This document shows, piece by piece, positions 1 through 7,486 of a stretch of DNA of 34,615 nucleotides; the first letter of the stretch is position 1, and each line of letters starts with the position of its first letter. The position numbers and the translations under genes were made by a program. Origin of the DNA: JBCCFW01 sp039029535 (GTDB lineage Bacteria; Acidobacteriota; JBCCFW01); assembly GCA_039029535.1 (NCBI GenBank), contig JBCCFW010000071.1:1-34615 (forward strand). The letters run 5' to 3'. The notes beneath the pieces are model-generated. The model worked only from the letters and a program-made list of their open reading frames with translations. It did no database searches and was not told the DNA's origin.

Positions 1-2
1 GG

Positions 3-395
3 AAGGCCGAGAAGAAGCGCTTCGAGAAGCTCCAGGCCGAGCGCGAGGCCGAGGTCTCCGCGAAGCAGAGCGCCTTCCAGGAGAAGCAGCGCTCCTACCA
101 GCAGCGGCTGTCCGTCCTCTCCGAAGAGAAGCGGCTCGAAGCCCAGCGTGAGCTCGCCCGCGCCCGCGACGACTTCGAGGCCACCGCCTCCAACGCCGAC
201 CGCGATCTCCAGCGCGCCTACCAGAGCGCCCTGCTCGAGATCGTCGCCAAGATCGCGCCCGTCGTGACCGACTACGCCCAGGCCACCGGTTACGACTTCG
301 TCTTCGAGGTGAGTCAGGTCGAGTTCGCCCTCGACGTCCACGACATCACCGACGCGCTCATCGCGAAGATGAACGAGGTCCACCCGGCCCGCTGA
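3..395 (+). CDS. OmpH/Skp-family periplasmic chaperone, C-terminal part
   Basis: Only the last 130 codons are present; the start lies before the window. The visible protein is a long charged coiled coil rich in Lys, Glu, Gln and Arg (about residues 1-85 of the fragment), followed by a compact end with the pattern IVAKIAPVVTDYAQATGYDFVFE. This matches the OmpH/Skp family, whose coiled-coil arms hold unfolded outer-membrane proteins in the periplasm and whose C-terminal segment (here an 'ALLEIVAKI...GYDFVFE' core) rejoins the body domain. The signal peptide cannot be seen. The stop lies 18 bases from the convergent metG stop. The assignment rests on architecture and the C-terminal pattern, so the family is likely and the exact paralogue unknown. 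Confidence 0.82.
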   Translation, partial: KAEKKRFEKLQAEREAEVSAKQSAFQEKQRSYQQRLSVLSEEKRLEAQRELARARDDFEATASNADRDLQRAYQSALLEIVAKIAPVVTDYAQATGYDFVFEVSQVEFALDVHDITDALIAKMNEVHPAR

Positions 396-413
396 TCCCG
401 GCCGGACCCGACC

Positions 414-2420
414 TCAGCGCAGCTCCGCGCCGGCCGGCACCTCGTCGGGCAGCGTGATGACCCGCACCCGCTCCTCGCCGTCGACCTCGTAGTTGGCGGC
501 CAGCAGCATCCCCTGGCTGGGGATGCCCCGCAGCTTGCGCGGCGCCAGGTTCGCGACGACGCAGATCGTCTTGCCGGTCAGCTCGTCGGGTGCGTAGAAC
601 GCCGCGACGCCGGCGCAGATCGTCCGCTCCTGGCCGGAGCCGTCGTCGAGCTCGAGCACGAGCAGCTTGTCGGCTTTCTCGTGCTTGCGGCAGGTCTTCA
701 CCTTGGCGCTGCGGAGCTGCACCTTGAAGAAGTCGTCGATGGTGATGACGCCCTCGGGGAGCTCTTCGGGCGGCTTCTCCTTCTTCGACTTCTTCTTCTG
801 CTGCTGCTTGCCGCCGTCCTTCCCCTCGGCCTTGGCCAGGTCCTTGAAGAAGGCCTTCTTGTCGATGCGCGGAAACACCGGATCGCCGTGCTCGATGGGA
901 CCGCCGCCCTCGGGGAAGCCCCAGAGAGGCGCACCGAGCTCTTCGCCGCTGCCCTCGAAGTGCTCCGACAACGACCCGTCGACGGGGTCGTCCGGGAGAC
1001 CCAGACGCGACCACACCTCCCGCGCCTTGCCCGGGATCGCGGGGCCGAACATCAGCGTGGCGTGACGCACGGCCTCCGCTCCGTCGTGCAGCACGCGGGC
1101 GAGCTCGTCCTTCTTGCTCTCGTCGCGCGCGAGCTTCCAGGGCTCGTGCTGGACGAAGAACTTGTTGGTCTCCGAGATCAGCTCGTTGGCCGCAGCCAGG
1201 GCGTCGTGGGGCTGGTTGGCCTCCATCGCTGCCAGGTGCTTCGCCCAAGCCTGCCGGGTCACCTCCGCGAGGGGACCCTCCTCGGCCGGAGGCTTCGGCG
1301 CGACGCCGTCGAGCTCGCTGGTGACCAGGCGGGTCACCCGGCTCAGCGTGTTGCCGAGGTCGTTGACCAGGTCGGTGTTGATGCGGTCGATGACCGACTC
1401 GTCGGAGTAGTTGCCGTCCGCGCCGAGCCGCACCTCGCGCAGGCAGAAGTAGCGCACCGCGTCGGCACCGAACCAGTCGGCGAGCTGCACCGGGTTGGCG
1501 ATGTTGCCCGAGGTCTTGGACATCTTCGCGCCGTCCTTGACCAGGAAGCCGTGAGCCAGCACCTGCTTGGGCAGGGGCAGGCCGGCCGACATGAGGAAGG
1601 CGGGCCAGAAGACCGCGTGGAAGCGGCTGATGTCCTTGCCGACGACGTGGAGCGACTCCGGCCAGAACTGCTCGACCAGCGCCTGATCGTCGTGGTGGTA
1701 ACCGAGCCCCGTGAGGTAGTTCGACAGGGCGTCGATCCAGACCCACATGACGTGCTGGTCGTCGTCGGGCACCGGGACGCCCCAGGCGAAGCTGCTGCGG
1801 CTCACCGGCAGGTCCTCGAGCCCACCCTCGACGAAGGAGCGGATCTCGTTGCGCTTGCTCTCCGGCGCGATGAAGTCCGGGTTCTCCTCGTAGTGCTTCA
1901 GCAGCGCGTCGGCGTAGCGCCCGAGCTTGAAGTACCAATTCTCTTCCTCGAGGATCTCGATCGAGTGATCCGGGCTCTCGGGGCACTTGCCGTCGACGAG
2001 CTGCGCCTCGGTGAAGCGGGTCTCGCAACCGACGCAGTAGGGGCCGCTGTAGCTCGCCTTGTAGAAGTCGTCGTTCTTCGCGATGCGACGCCAGAGCTCC
2101 TGAGCACCGGCGTGGTGGTCGGCCTCGGTCGTCCGGATGAAGCGGTCGGCGTCGATGTCGAGGATCTTCCAGCAAGCCTGGTAGGCCTCGGCGTTGCGGT
2201 CGGCCAGCTCCTGCGGCGTGATGCCCTGCTTCTCGGCGCTGCGCGCCGCCTTGAGCCCGTGCTCGTCGGTGCCGGTCTGGAAGCGCACGGGTCGACCGAG
2301 CCGCCGGTGATGCCGCGCCATCGCGTCGCAGGCCACGGTCGTGTAGGCATGACCGAGGTGCGGGGCGTCGTTGATGTAGTAGATCGGCGTCGTGACGTAG
2401 AAGGGGCGGCTGTCGCTCAT
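414..2420 (-). CDS. metG: Methionyl-tRNA synthetase
   Basis: The 668-residue cytoplasmic enzyme charges tRNA-Met with methionine using ATP. The class I signature appears as HLGH at residues 21-24 and KMSKT at 299-303. A connective-peptide zinc site is suggested by C129, C132, C146 and a following His (CxxC...CPESPDH), similar to the single-knuckle type. After the anticodon-binding helices there is a Lys/Gln/Glu-rich linker at about 520-555, then a C-terminal EMAP/Trbp111-like OB-fold domain (about 560-668, with 'CAGVAAFY' and 'LRGIPSQGM') that binds tRNA and drives dimerisation. The length is normal for the long bacterial form. It is the last gene of a minus-strand group, 49 bases after the LarC-like gene. 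Confidence 0.98.
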   Translation of the reverse strand: MSDSRPFYVTTPIYYINDAPHLGHAYTTVACDAMARHHRRLGRPVRFQTGTDEHGLKAARSAEKQGITPQELADRNAEAYQACWKILDIDADRFIRTTEADHHAGAQELWRRIAKNDDFYKASYSGPYCVGCETRFTEAQLVDGKCPESPDHSIEILEEENWYFKLGRYADALLKHYEENPDFIAPESKRNEIRSFVEGGLEDLPVSRSSFAWGVPVPDDDQHVMWVWIDALSNYLTGLGYHHDDQALVEQFWPESLHVVGKDISRFHAVFWPAFLMSAGLPLPKQVLAHGFLVKDGAKMSKTSGNIANPVQLADWFGADAVRYFCLREVRLGADGNYSDESVIDRINTDLVNDLGNTLSRVTRLVTSELDGVAPKPPAEEGPLAEVTRQAWAKHLAAMEANQPHDALAAANELISETNKFFVQHEPWKLARDESKKDELARVLHDGAEAVRHATLMFGPAIPGKAREVWSRLGLPDDPVDGSLSEHFEGSGEELGAPLWGFPEGGGPIEHGDPVFPRIDKKAFFKDLAKAEGKDGGKQQQKKKSKKEKPPEELPEGVITIDDFFKVQLRSAKVKTCRKHEKADKLLVLELDDGSGQERTICAGVAAFYAPDELTGKTICVVANLAPRKLRGIPSQGMLLAANYEVDGEERVRVITLPDEVPAGAELR

Positions 2421-2469
2421 GGCTCCCTCGGGGCCGACGGGAGAAGCGCGGTGGGCCTCTCGATCGGGC

Positions 2470-2961
2470 TCAGCTTTCGGACGCGGCGTCCGAGTCGGGT
2501 CGCAGAGCGTAGCTCACCGCGGCCAGGACGTCTTGCAACGAGACGTCGTGAGCTCGAGCTGCCGCAACGCAGGCGTCGTGCTCGGGCTTGCGGTTGACGA
2601 CCTTCCCGCGGAAGCGGCCGACCTTCACCGGGATCGAGCCGAAGGGCGTGGCGACCGTCTCCACGGTCCGCTCACACTCGAAGCGTTCGACCGGGTAGCA
2701 GCGACAGCCCAGGGTCGAGGTCTCGGTGAAGACGATCTCGAGGAGGCGATCGCGATCTTCGGGAGCAGCCACCACGGTGAGCCGCTGACCGAGCCGACCC
2801 TTCTTCATGACGACTGCACAGCTCGTCACGTCGAGGGCGCCGGCCTCTCGCAGGCGGTCCGCGGCCGCGGCGAGGAGCTCGGGCGTCGCGTCGTCGAGGT
2901 CGGCCTCGAGGACCAGCCGCGTCGTCGAAGCGAGCGGCGATGGCTCAGGAGAAGAGGGCAT
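2470..2961 (-). CDS. Stand-alone C-terminal domain of LarC-type nickel insertion protein
   Basis: The 163-residue protein matches only the C-terminal half of LarC, the nickel chelatase that completes the nickel-pincer nucleotide cofactor of lactate racemase-like enzymes. The diagnostic start is LEADLDDATPELL at residues 17-29, equivalent to the ETNIDDM-type opening of this domain. It is followed by GALDVTSCAVVMKKGR, TETSTLGCR and FRGKVVNRKPEHDAC, all typical of the DUF111 C-terminal domain. Full-length LarC is about 400 residues; the N-terminal domain is absent here and the preceding gene is unrelated. In Lactobacillus plantarum LarC is encoded as LarC1 and LarC2 joined by a programmed frameshift, so an independent C-terminal module has precedent. 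No other lar gene is nearby. The start overlaps the previous gene by 17 bases. Confidence 0.82.
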   Translation of the reverse strand: MPSSPEPSPLASTTRLVLEADLDDATPELLAAAADRLREAGALDVTSCAVVMKKGRLGQRLTVVAAPEDRDRLLEIVFTETSTLGCRCYPVERFECERTVETVATPFGSIPVKVGRFRGKVVNRKPEHDACVAAARAHDVSLQDVLAAVSYALRPDSDAASES

Positions 2962-3241
2962 CGAAGGCGCTACGCCCCCCCGACTCGCTCCCGCCGCCGG
3001 AGTCGGAGCCAGAGCCCGACTGCCCGTCGTCGCTGCGCAACGCGAAGAAGTCGCAGAAGTTCACGTGCTCGCGATCGTGGACCCACTCGGCGGCAGGTTC
3101 CTCGCAGCTTCGCGAGGTCTCGGACCAGAAGTGGCAGTTCTTGCAGCTCCTGATCCAGACCTGACAGCTGTCGCAGATCTCGTCACGCGAGACCGTGCGG
3201 GGCTCCCCCAGGCTGAGATCGCAGTTCCAGCAAGTCGCCAT
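2945..3241 (-). CDS. Small protein with two four-cysteine zinc modules
   Basis: The 98-residue protein is not one I recognise by name. Cysteines fall in two sets that look like zinc sites: C4, C7, C23, C26 and then C33, C36, C46, C63. The second set sits in a Trp/Phe-rich stretch (CKNCHFW ... NFCDFF). Residues 71-90 are a Gly/Ser/Asp low-complexity linker, and the chain ends in the hydrophobic tail SAFDALFS, which looks like a short docking peptide. There is no signal peptide, so it is probably cytoplasmic. The 3' end overlaps the LarC-like gene by 17 bases, which suggests joint translation. A nucleic-acid or protein adaptor role is possible but not shown. Confidence 0.75.
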   Translation of the reverse strand: MATCWNCDLSLGEPRTVSRDEICDSCQVWIRSCKNCHFWSETSRSCEEPAAEWVHDREHVNFCDFFALRSDDGQSGSGSDSGGGSESGGRSAFDALFS

Positions 3242-3326
3242 GGCCTGATGATCGCATGCCGTTTCCCCGAACGTCCAGATTTCGTGAACGCTCGGCGTGA
3301 GAAACGGAGGGTTCGGAGAACTCCCG

Positions 3327-5627
3327 TCAGCGCCGGGAGCCGGTGAGGATCCACGCGCCGGCGAGGTCCGGCAGCTCGGTCGCCAACGCCCGTCGCAGCT
3401 CCACCAGCGCCGGACCGATCTCGGTGCCGGGCCGCACGTGCTCGAGGGTGATGGCCAAGAGCACCGCGAGCTGATCCCGCGGCAGCTCGCGGCCGAGGGT
3501 CAGGACGCTCCTCGCGCCCTGCTCGAAGAGCTGCGTGCGGGCAGCCTCGAGCTCCGAACCGTGACAGCTCGGCAGGACGACGATGGGTCCTGGCAGGGGG
3601 ATCTCGAGCTCGGCCACGGTGTCGCAGCCGGCCAGCAGGTAGAGGACGTCCGTCTCGGGGAGGAGGGCCTCGAGCTGTCTGTCGAGGTCGGAGGCGCCAC
3701 CCAGGAACACCGCATCGTCACCGACCCAGCGACGACCCGGCTGCTGACGGCGCGAGGAGGACGCGATGGTCGCGTTCGTGGCCGGCGGGTTGGCAGGGTC
3801 CTGCGCGAGCTCCGCCTCGCGAGCACGGACGGCCGCGTGGTGGAGCGTGTGGAAGGCCTGCCCAGGATCCTGACGATCGAGCAGGTCGACCGCGACCAGC
3901 AGTGGGGAGGGCGGCATCGGCCGACGTGGGGCGGGGATGCGGACGCGCGAGCAGGCGTGCCGCTGCCAGAGAGGTCGACCCTCGGGGTCGAGCAGGTCTT
4001 CCCAGGGCAGGCCGGCCAGTGGACCCGAGCCCGGCAGGGCCAGGCCGACGTCGGCGGGGAGCAGCTCGAGCAGCGGCGCGACGAAGACCTCGTGGGCGAA
4101 CTGGAGACGCTCCTGCGCAGGACGCGCCCCGGTCTCTTGCAGCAGCTCGCCGACGAGCTGCTCGACCGGCATCGTGGGGGGCAGGTCGACGACACGACCG
4201 ACCACCGGTCCGGTGGGGAGCAGGCCGAGCAGGACCAGGTCTTCCGGCAGCGGGATGGGCAAGACGAGGACGACGTCCTGCTCACGCGTGAAGGTCCTCA
4301 AGTCGATCAAGGACACGCCGCCGCGCGCGCCCGGTCCGGCCTGTTCGAGCAGGCGAGCCCAGAGGCCGGCGTCGGCGAGGACGAGCTGGTAGGTGCTGGT
4401 GAGCTCCTGATGCTTCAGCACCAGCGCGTCGTCGTCGGCAGCGCCCGGCGCCAGCGCGAGCTGCTGATGACCGGCGGCGATCGCCGCCTCGTAGTCGTCG
4501 ACGGCGCCGAGGGCATCGCCGTCCTCGTAGCGCCAGGCGGCTCGCGCGGCGAGCAGCTCGAAGCGTTCGGTCCGGGCGGCGGGCGGCAACAGGGCCAGGG
4601 CTTCATCGGCCGCAGCGCGCGCCGGCTCGCGACGTCCGAGCTGCGCGAGCGCCCGCGCCAGCCGGAAGTGGTCGCGGGCCTGGGCGACGGGGTCGTCGAG
4701 CTGACGGTGCAGCGAGAGGGCGGACAGGGCGGCGGTCGCCGCGTCCTGCGGTCGGTCCTGGAGCAGGTCGAGCTCGGCGAGCTCCGAGCGGGCCCGGGCT
4801 TCGAGCTCGCGCCGGCTGAGCACGCGTCCCGTCTCGGCCGCCTCGGAGAGATGCTGACGCGCTCCGTCGAGGTCGCCCGCAGCGCGCAGCGCGCGACCGA
4901 GCAGCTCGTGCCAGGTGCCGCGGGTGCCGTAATCGCGAGTCTCCGCCAGGAGCGTGCGCAGGGTGGGCACGGCGTCCTGGGGGCGGCCGGAGGCGAGGGC
5001 GTGCTCCGCGCTCAGCGCCGCGACCTGTGCCGACAGCTCGCGACGCCCCAGCCTCTCGGCGAGACGACGGGCGGTGTCCAGCGCCGTCGCCGCGGCCTGA
5101 GGCTCGGCGGCCCCGGCGATGCCGGCCACGCGCAGCCAGGCGTGGACCGCCTCCTCCGAGCGACCGCGCTCCTCGCGGGTGGCGGCGGCTTCGGTCGCCA
5201 GTAGCAGGGCGTCGTCCCGGCGACCGCGGCCCTCGGCGACCTCTGCGGAGAGGTCGAGAAGGCTCAGCCGGAGGCGGAGGTCCTGGGTCGAGCGTGCTGT
5301 CTCGAGCCCCTGGGCCAGCGCGTTGGCAGCGGCTTCCAGCTCGTCACGTTGCAGGAGCACCCGCGCCTTCTCCAGGCGGCTCCGCGCGTGAAGACCGGGG
5401 TGGCCCGCCTTGGTGAGGGCGGCCGCTTCCTCCAGGAGCAGGAGAGCCGCCAGCTCGTCCTCTTCGATCGCAGACGATCGAAGCTGAGCCGCCTGGGCGA
5501 GGAGTCCCTCGGCCCGGAGCGGGATCGGAGTCTCTGAGCCTTGGGCGACGACCAGCGGTGCGGTCAGCCCCAGGAGGACGACGAGACATGCCGTCCGCGC
5601 GCGAGTTCGGTTACCTTGGAGTCTCAT
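3327..5627 (-). CDS. Secreted TPR-repeat protein with degenerate CHAT protease-like domain
   Basis: The protein has 766 residues from the ATG at 5627, preceded by GAGGC; the upstream extension of this frame lies inside tmk and was rejected. Residues 1-28 form a signal peptide (Arg-rich start, CLVVLLGLTAPLVVA). About residues 35-400 are Ala/Leu/Glu/Arg-rich helical repeats of TPR type. The last 350 residues follow the CHAT (caspase HetF associated with TPRs) layout: the strand-turn with the expected Cys reads VVLPSCHGS (C688), followed by an 'LFEQGARSVL' segment typical of CHAT. The position where the catalytic His is expected reads LYLLAGCD (about 663-669), with no His-Gly. It may therefore be an inactive binding scaffold. 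It is divergent from tmk and first of the minus-strand group. Confidence 0.8.
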   Translation of the reverse strand: MRLQGNRTRARTACLVVLLGLTAPLVVAQGSETPIPLRAEGLLAQAAQLRSSAIEEDELAALLLLEEAAALTKAGHPGLHARSRLEKARVLLQRDELEAAANALAQGLETARSTQDLRLRLSLLDLSAEVAEGRGRRDDALLLATEAAATREERGRSEEAVHAWLRVAGIAGAAEPQAAATALDTARRLAERLGRRELSAQVAALSAEHALASGRPQDAVPTLRTLLAETRDYGTRGTWHELLGRALRAAGDLDGARQHLSEAAETGRVLSRRELEARARSELAELDLLQDRPQDAATAALSALSLHRQLDDPVAQARDHFRLARALAQLGRREPARAAADEALALLPPAARTERFELLAARAAWRYEDGDALGAVDDYEAAIAAGHQQLALAPGAADDDALVLKHQELTSTYQLVLADAGLWARLLEQAGPGARGGVSLIDLRTFTREQDVVLVLPIPLPEDLVLLGLLPTGPVVGRVVDLPPTMPVEQLVGELLQETGARPAQERLQFAHEVFVAPLLELLPADVGLALPGSGPLAGLPWEDLLDPEGRPLWQRHACSRVRIPAPRRPMPPSPLLVAVDLLDRQDPGQAFHTLHHAAVRAREAELAQDPANPPATNATIASSSRRQQPGRRWVGDDAVFLGGASDLDRQLEALLPETDVLYLLAGCDTVAELEIPLPGPIVVLPSCHGSELEAARTQLFEQGARSVLTLGRELPRDQLAVLLAITLEHVRPGTEIGPALVELRRALATELPDLAGAWILTGSRR

Positions 5628-5690
5628 GCTTGCCTCGACATCATGCGTCACCGACCCGTCCCGGGACAGCGTCGACCACCCGGAGCGCCG

Positions 5691-6374
5691 GTGACCTCCA
5701 ATGAGACGTCTCGACGTGGCCTCTTCATCACCCTCGAGGGGGTGGAGGGCTGCGGAAAGAGCACCCAGGCCCGTCGTCTCGTCGAACGCTGGCGAGCTCG
5801 AGGTCGTTCCGTTCGTGCCGCCCGAGAGCCTGGCGGCACGCCTCTCGCCGAGCAGGTCCGCTCGCTGCTGCTCGACCCGGCCCAGGCCGGGATGCCCGCC
5901 GCGGCCGAGCTGCTGCTCATGACCGCCGCTCGGGCCGACCACGTGACCCGCGTGCTCGAGCCGGCGCTGGCGGCGGGCGAGGACGTCGTCTGCGATCGCT
6001 TCAGCGACTCGACCCGCGCCTACCAGGGCGCCGCCCGGGGGCTTCCCGACGACGTCATCGCCACCGTCGACGGGCTGGCCCGTGGCGGCCTCGTGCCCGA
6101 CGCGACCCTCCTCCTCGACATCCCCGCCGAGGTGGGCCTCGAACGCGCCCGCACCCGCAATGCCGATGACGATTCGGAGGGGCGGCTCGACGGCGAGGCC
6201 CTGTCCTTCCATCGACGCGTGCGCTCCGGTTTCCTCCGGCTGGCTCGCAATGAGCCCACCCGCATCTGGGTGTTGGACGCCAGCGGTGACGAGGACGACG
6301 TCGCCGAGCGCATCGACCGGGCCCTGGCCCGGGCGTTGCCCGAGTCGGCGCTCGTCGAGGAGTCGGACCGGTGA
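5691..6374 (+). CDS. tmk: Thymidylate kinase
   Basis: The 227-residue cytoplasmic enzyme phosphorylates dTMP to dTDP in the route to dTTP. Seen are the P-loop LEGVEGCGKST (residues 15-25), the dTMP-binding REPGGT (45-50), the DRFSDSTRAYQG motif (102-113) and an Arg-rich lid region (about 152-176). I chose the GTG at 5691 because GGAG lies 5 bases upstream and because the family normally begins about 8-12 residues before the P-loop strand. An in-frame ATG at 5643 would add 16 residues with no ribosome site. The stop overlaps the holB start by four bases (GTGA). It heads the operon tmk-holB-ABC-ABC-fur and is divergent from the CHAT gene. Confidence 0.96.
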   Translation: MTSNETSRRGLFITLEGVEGCGKSTQARRLVERWRARGRSVRAAREPGGTPLAEQVRSLLLDPAQAGMPAAAELLLMTAARADHVTRVLEPALAAGEDVVCDRFSDSTRAYQGAARGLPDDVIATVDGLARGGLVPDATLLLDIPAEVGLERARTRNADDDSEGRLDGEALSFHRRVRSGFLRLARNEPTRIWVLDASGDEDDVAERIDRALARALPESALVEESDR

Positions 6375-7486
6375 GCGTGAAGACCGCCCCGGGCGTCGAG
6401 CGTCCGCCGCTGGCCGATGAGGACCGGCTCTACGACCGGCTCGCCGAGCTGTCGTCGGCCCCGCGTCCGTTGGCGAGCTTGGCCACCGCGCTGAGGCGGG
6501 GGCGGCTGTCGGCCTCGCTCATGTTGTTCGGGCCGCGCGGAGCGGGGAAGCGCCACGCCGCCATCCGGCTGGCTCAGCTCCTCGACTGCTCGGCCCCCGG
6601 TCCGAAGCCGAGCGACGGACCCTGCGGCGGTTGCGCGTCGTGTCGGCGCACCCTGCGGGGGCTCGACACGAACGTGCGCATCCTCGAGCCCGAGGAGGAC
6701 GGCCGTGGACGACGTCGCACGGAGATCACCGTCGGCCAGGTCCGCGCCTTGCAGGACAGCCTGGCCTTCAAGCACGAGGGCAGCCGGCGCTTCCTCCTCA
6801 TCGACCCGGCCGACCGACTGTCGCTGGTCGCTCAGGAGGCCTTGCTCAAGACCATCGAGGAGCCACCGGACGGGCTGACGGTGGTGTTGTCCTGCGAGCG
6901 GCCGGCGGCGATGAAGCCGACCATGCGCTCGCGCTGTCAGGCGGTGGCCTGTCCCTTGCCGGAGGTCGCCGCGCTCACGACCTTGCTCGAGGAGCAGGGG
7001 CTCACGACGGACCAGGCGCGCAAGGCCGCGCAGCTCTCCGGACGCGACCTGCACCGAGCGCTGACCTTCGACGCCGAGGACGAAGCCGACCGCTGGCTCG
7101 ACCTGGCGCGACGGCTGTACGAGATGCTCGGTCGCCGGGGCGAGGGCAAGGCCCGCGACCTGGCCCTCGAGCTGCTCCCTCCCAAGGGGCGCACGGGGGC
7201 CGATGCTGCCGAGCATCTCGAAGAGATCCTCGGCCGGCTGGAGCTCATCCTCCGCGACGTCATGGTCGAGGGCGCCCTGCACCGAGAAGGACTTCCAGTC
7301 GAAGGGGCAGGCTTCAGTCACCCCGATGGCGAGTCCGCCCGCAAGGCGCTGGCCGGTCGCTTGGCGCCGGGGCGTGCGGCCCGGCTCCTCGACGAGGTGG
7401 CCACCGCCCGTGCCGACTTGGCGCTGCACGTCAACACCAAGACCGTCCTGACCGACCTCCTGCTCAAGATTCACCGGAGCGCCTGA
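6371..7486 (+). CDS. holB: DNA polymerase III delta' subunit
   Basis: The 371-residue protein is a clamp-loader component of the replicative polymerase. The AAA+ core shows FGPRGAGKRH (Walker A, K60), the zinc module C73, C85, C88, C91, the LLIDPADRLS Walker B-like strand, EALLKTIEEPP (typical of delta'/gamma), and the RSRCQ arginine-finger motif. The C-terminal third is the helical collar domain that holds the clamp-loader ring together. The tmk-holB order is common across bacteria, which supports the call. GTG start within the GTGA overlap with tmk; the next gene begins at the base after the stop. Confidence 0.93.
   Translation: MSVKTAPGVERPPLADEDRLYDRLAELSSAPRPLASLATALRRGRLSASLMLFGPRGAGKRHAAIRLAQLLDCSAPGPKPSDGPCGGCASCRRTLRGLDTNVRILEPEEDGRGRRRTEITVGQVRALQDSLAFKHEGSRRFLLIDPADRLSLVAQEALLKTIEEPPDGLTVVLSCERPAAMKPTMRSRCQAVACPLPEVAALTTLLEEQGLTTDQARKAAQLSGRDLHRALTFDAEDEADRWLDLARRLYEMLGRRGEGKARDLALELLPPKGRTGADAAEHLEEILGRLELILRDVMVEGALHREGLPVEGAGFSHPDGESARKALAGRLAPGRAARLLDEVATARADLALHVNTKTVLTDLLLKIHRSA

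Noticed and set aside
681..2597. Long plus-strand frame across metG
   Set aside because: It is the antisense shadow of a certain gene, a common effect of high third-position GC.
5628..6212. Upstream extension of the CHAT-protein frame by 195 codons on the minus strand
   Set aside because: It runs antisense through tmk and places a perfect signal peptide in the middle of the protein; the ATG at 5627 is better.
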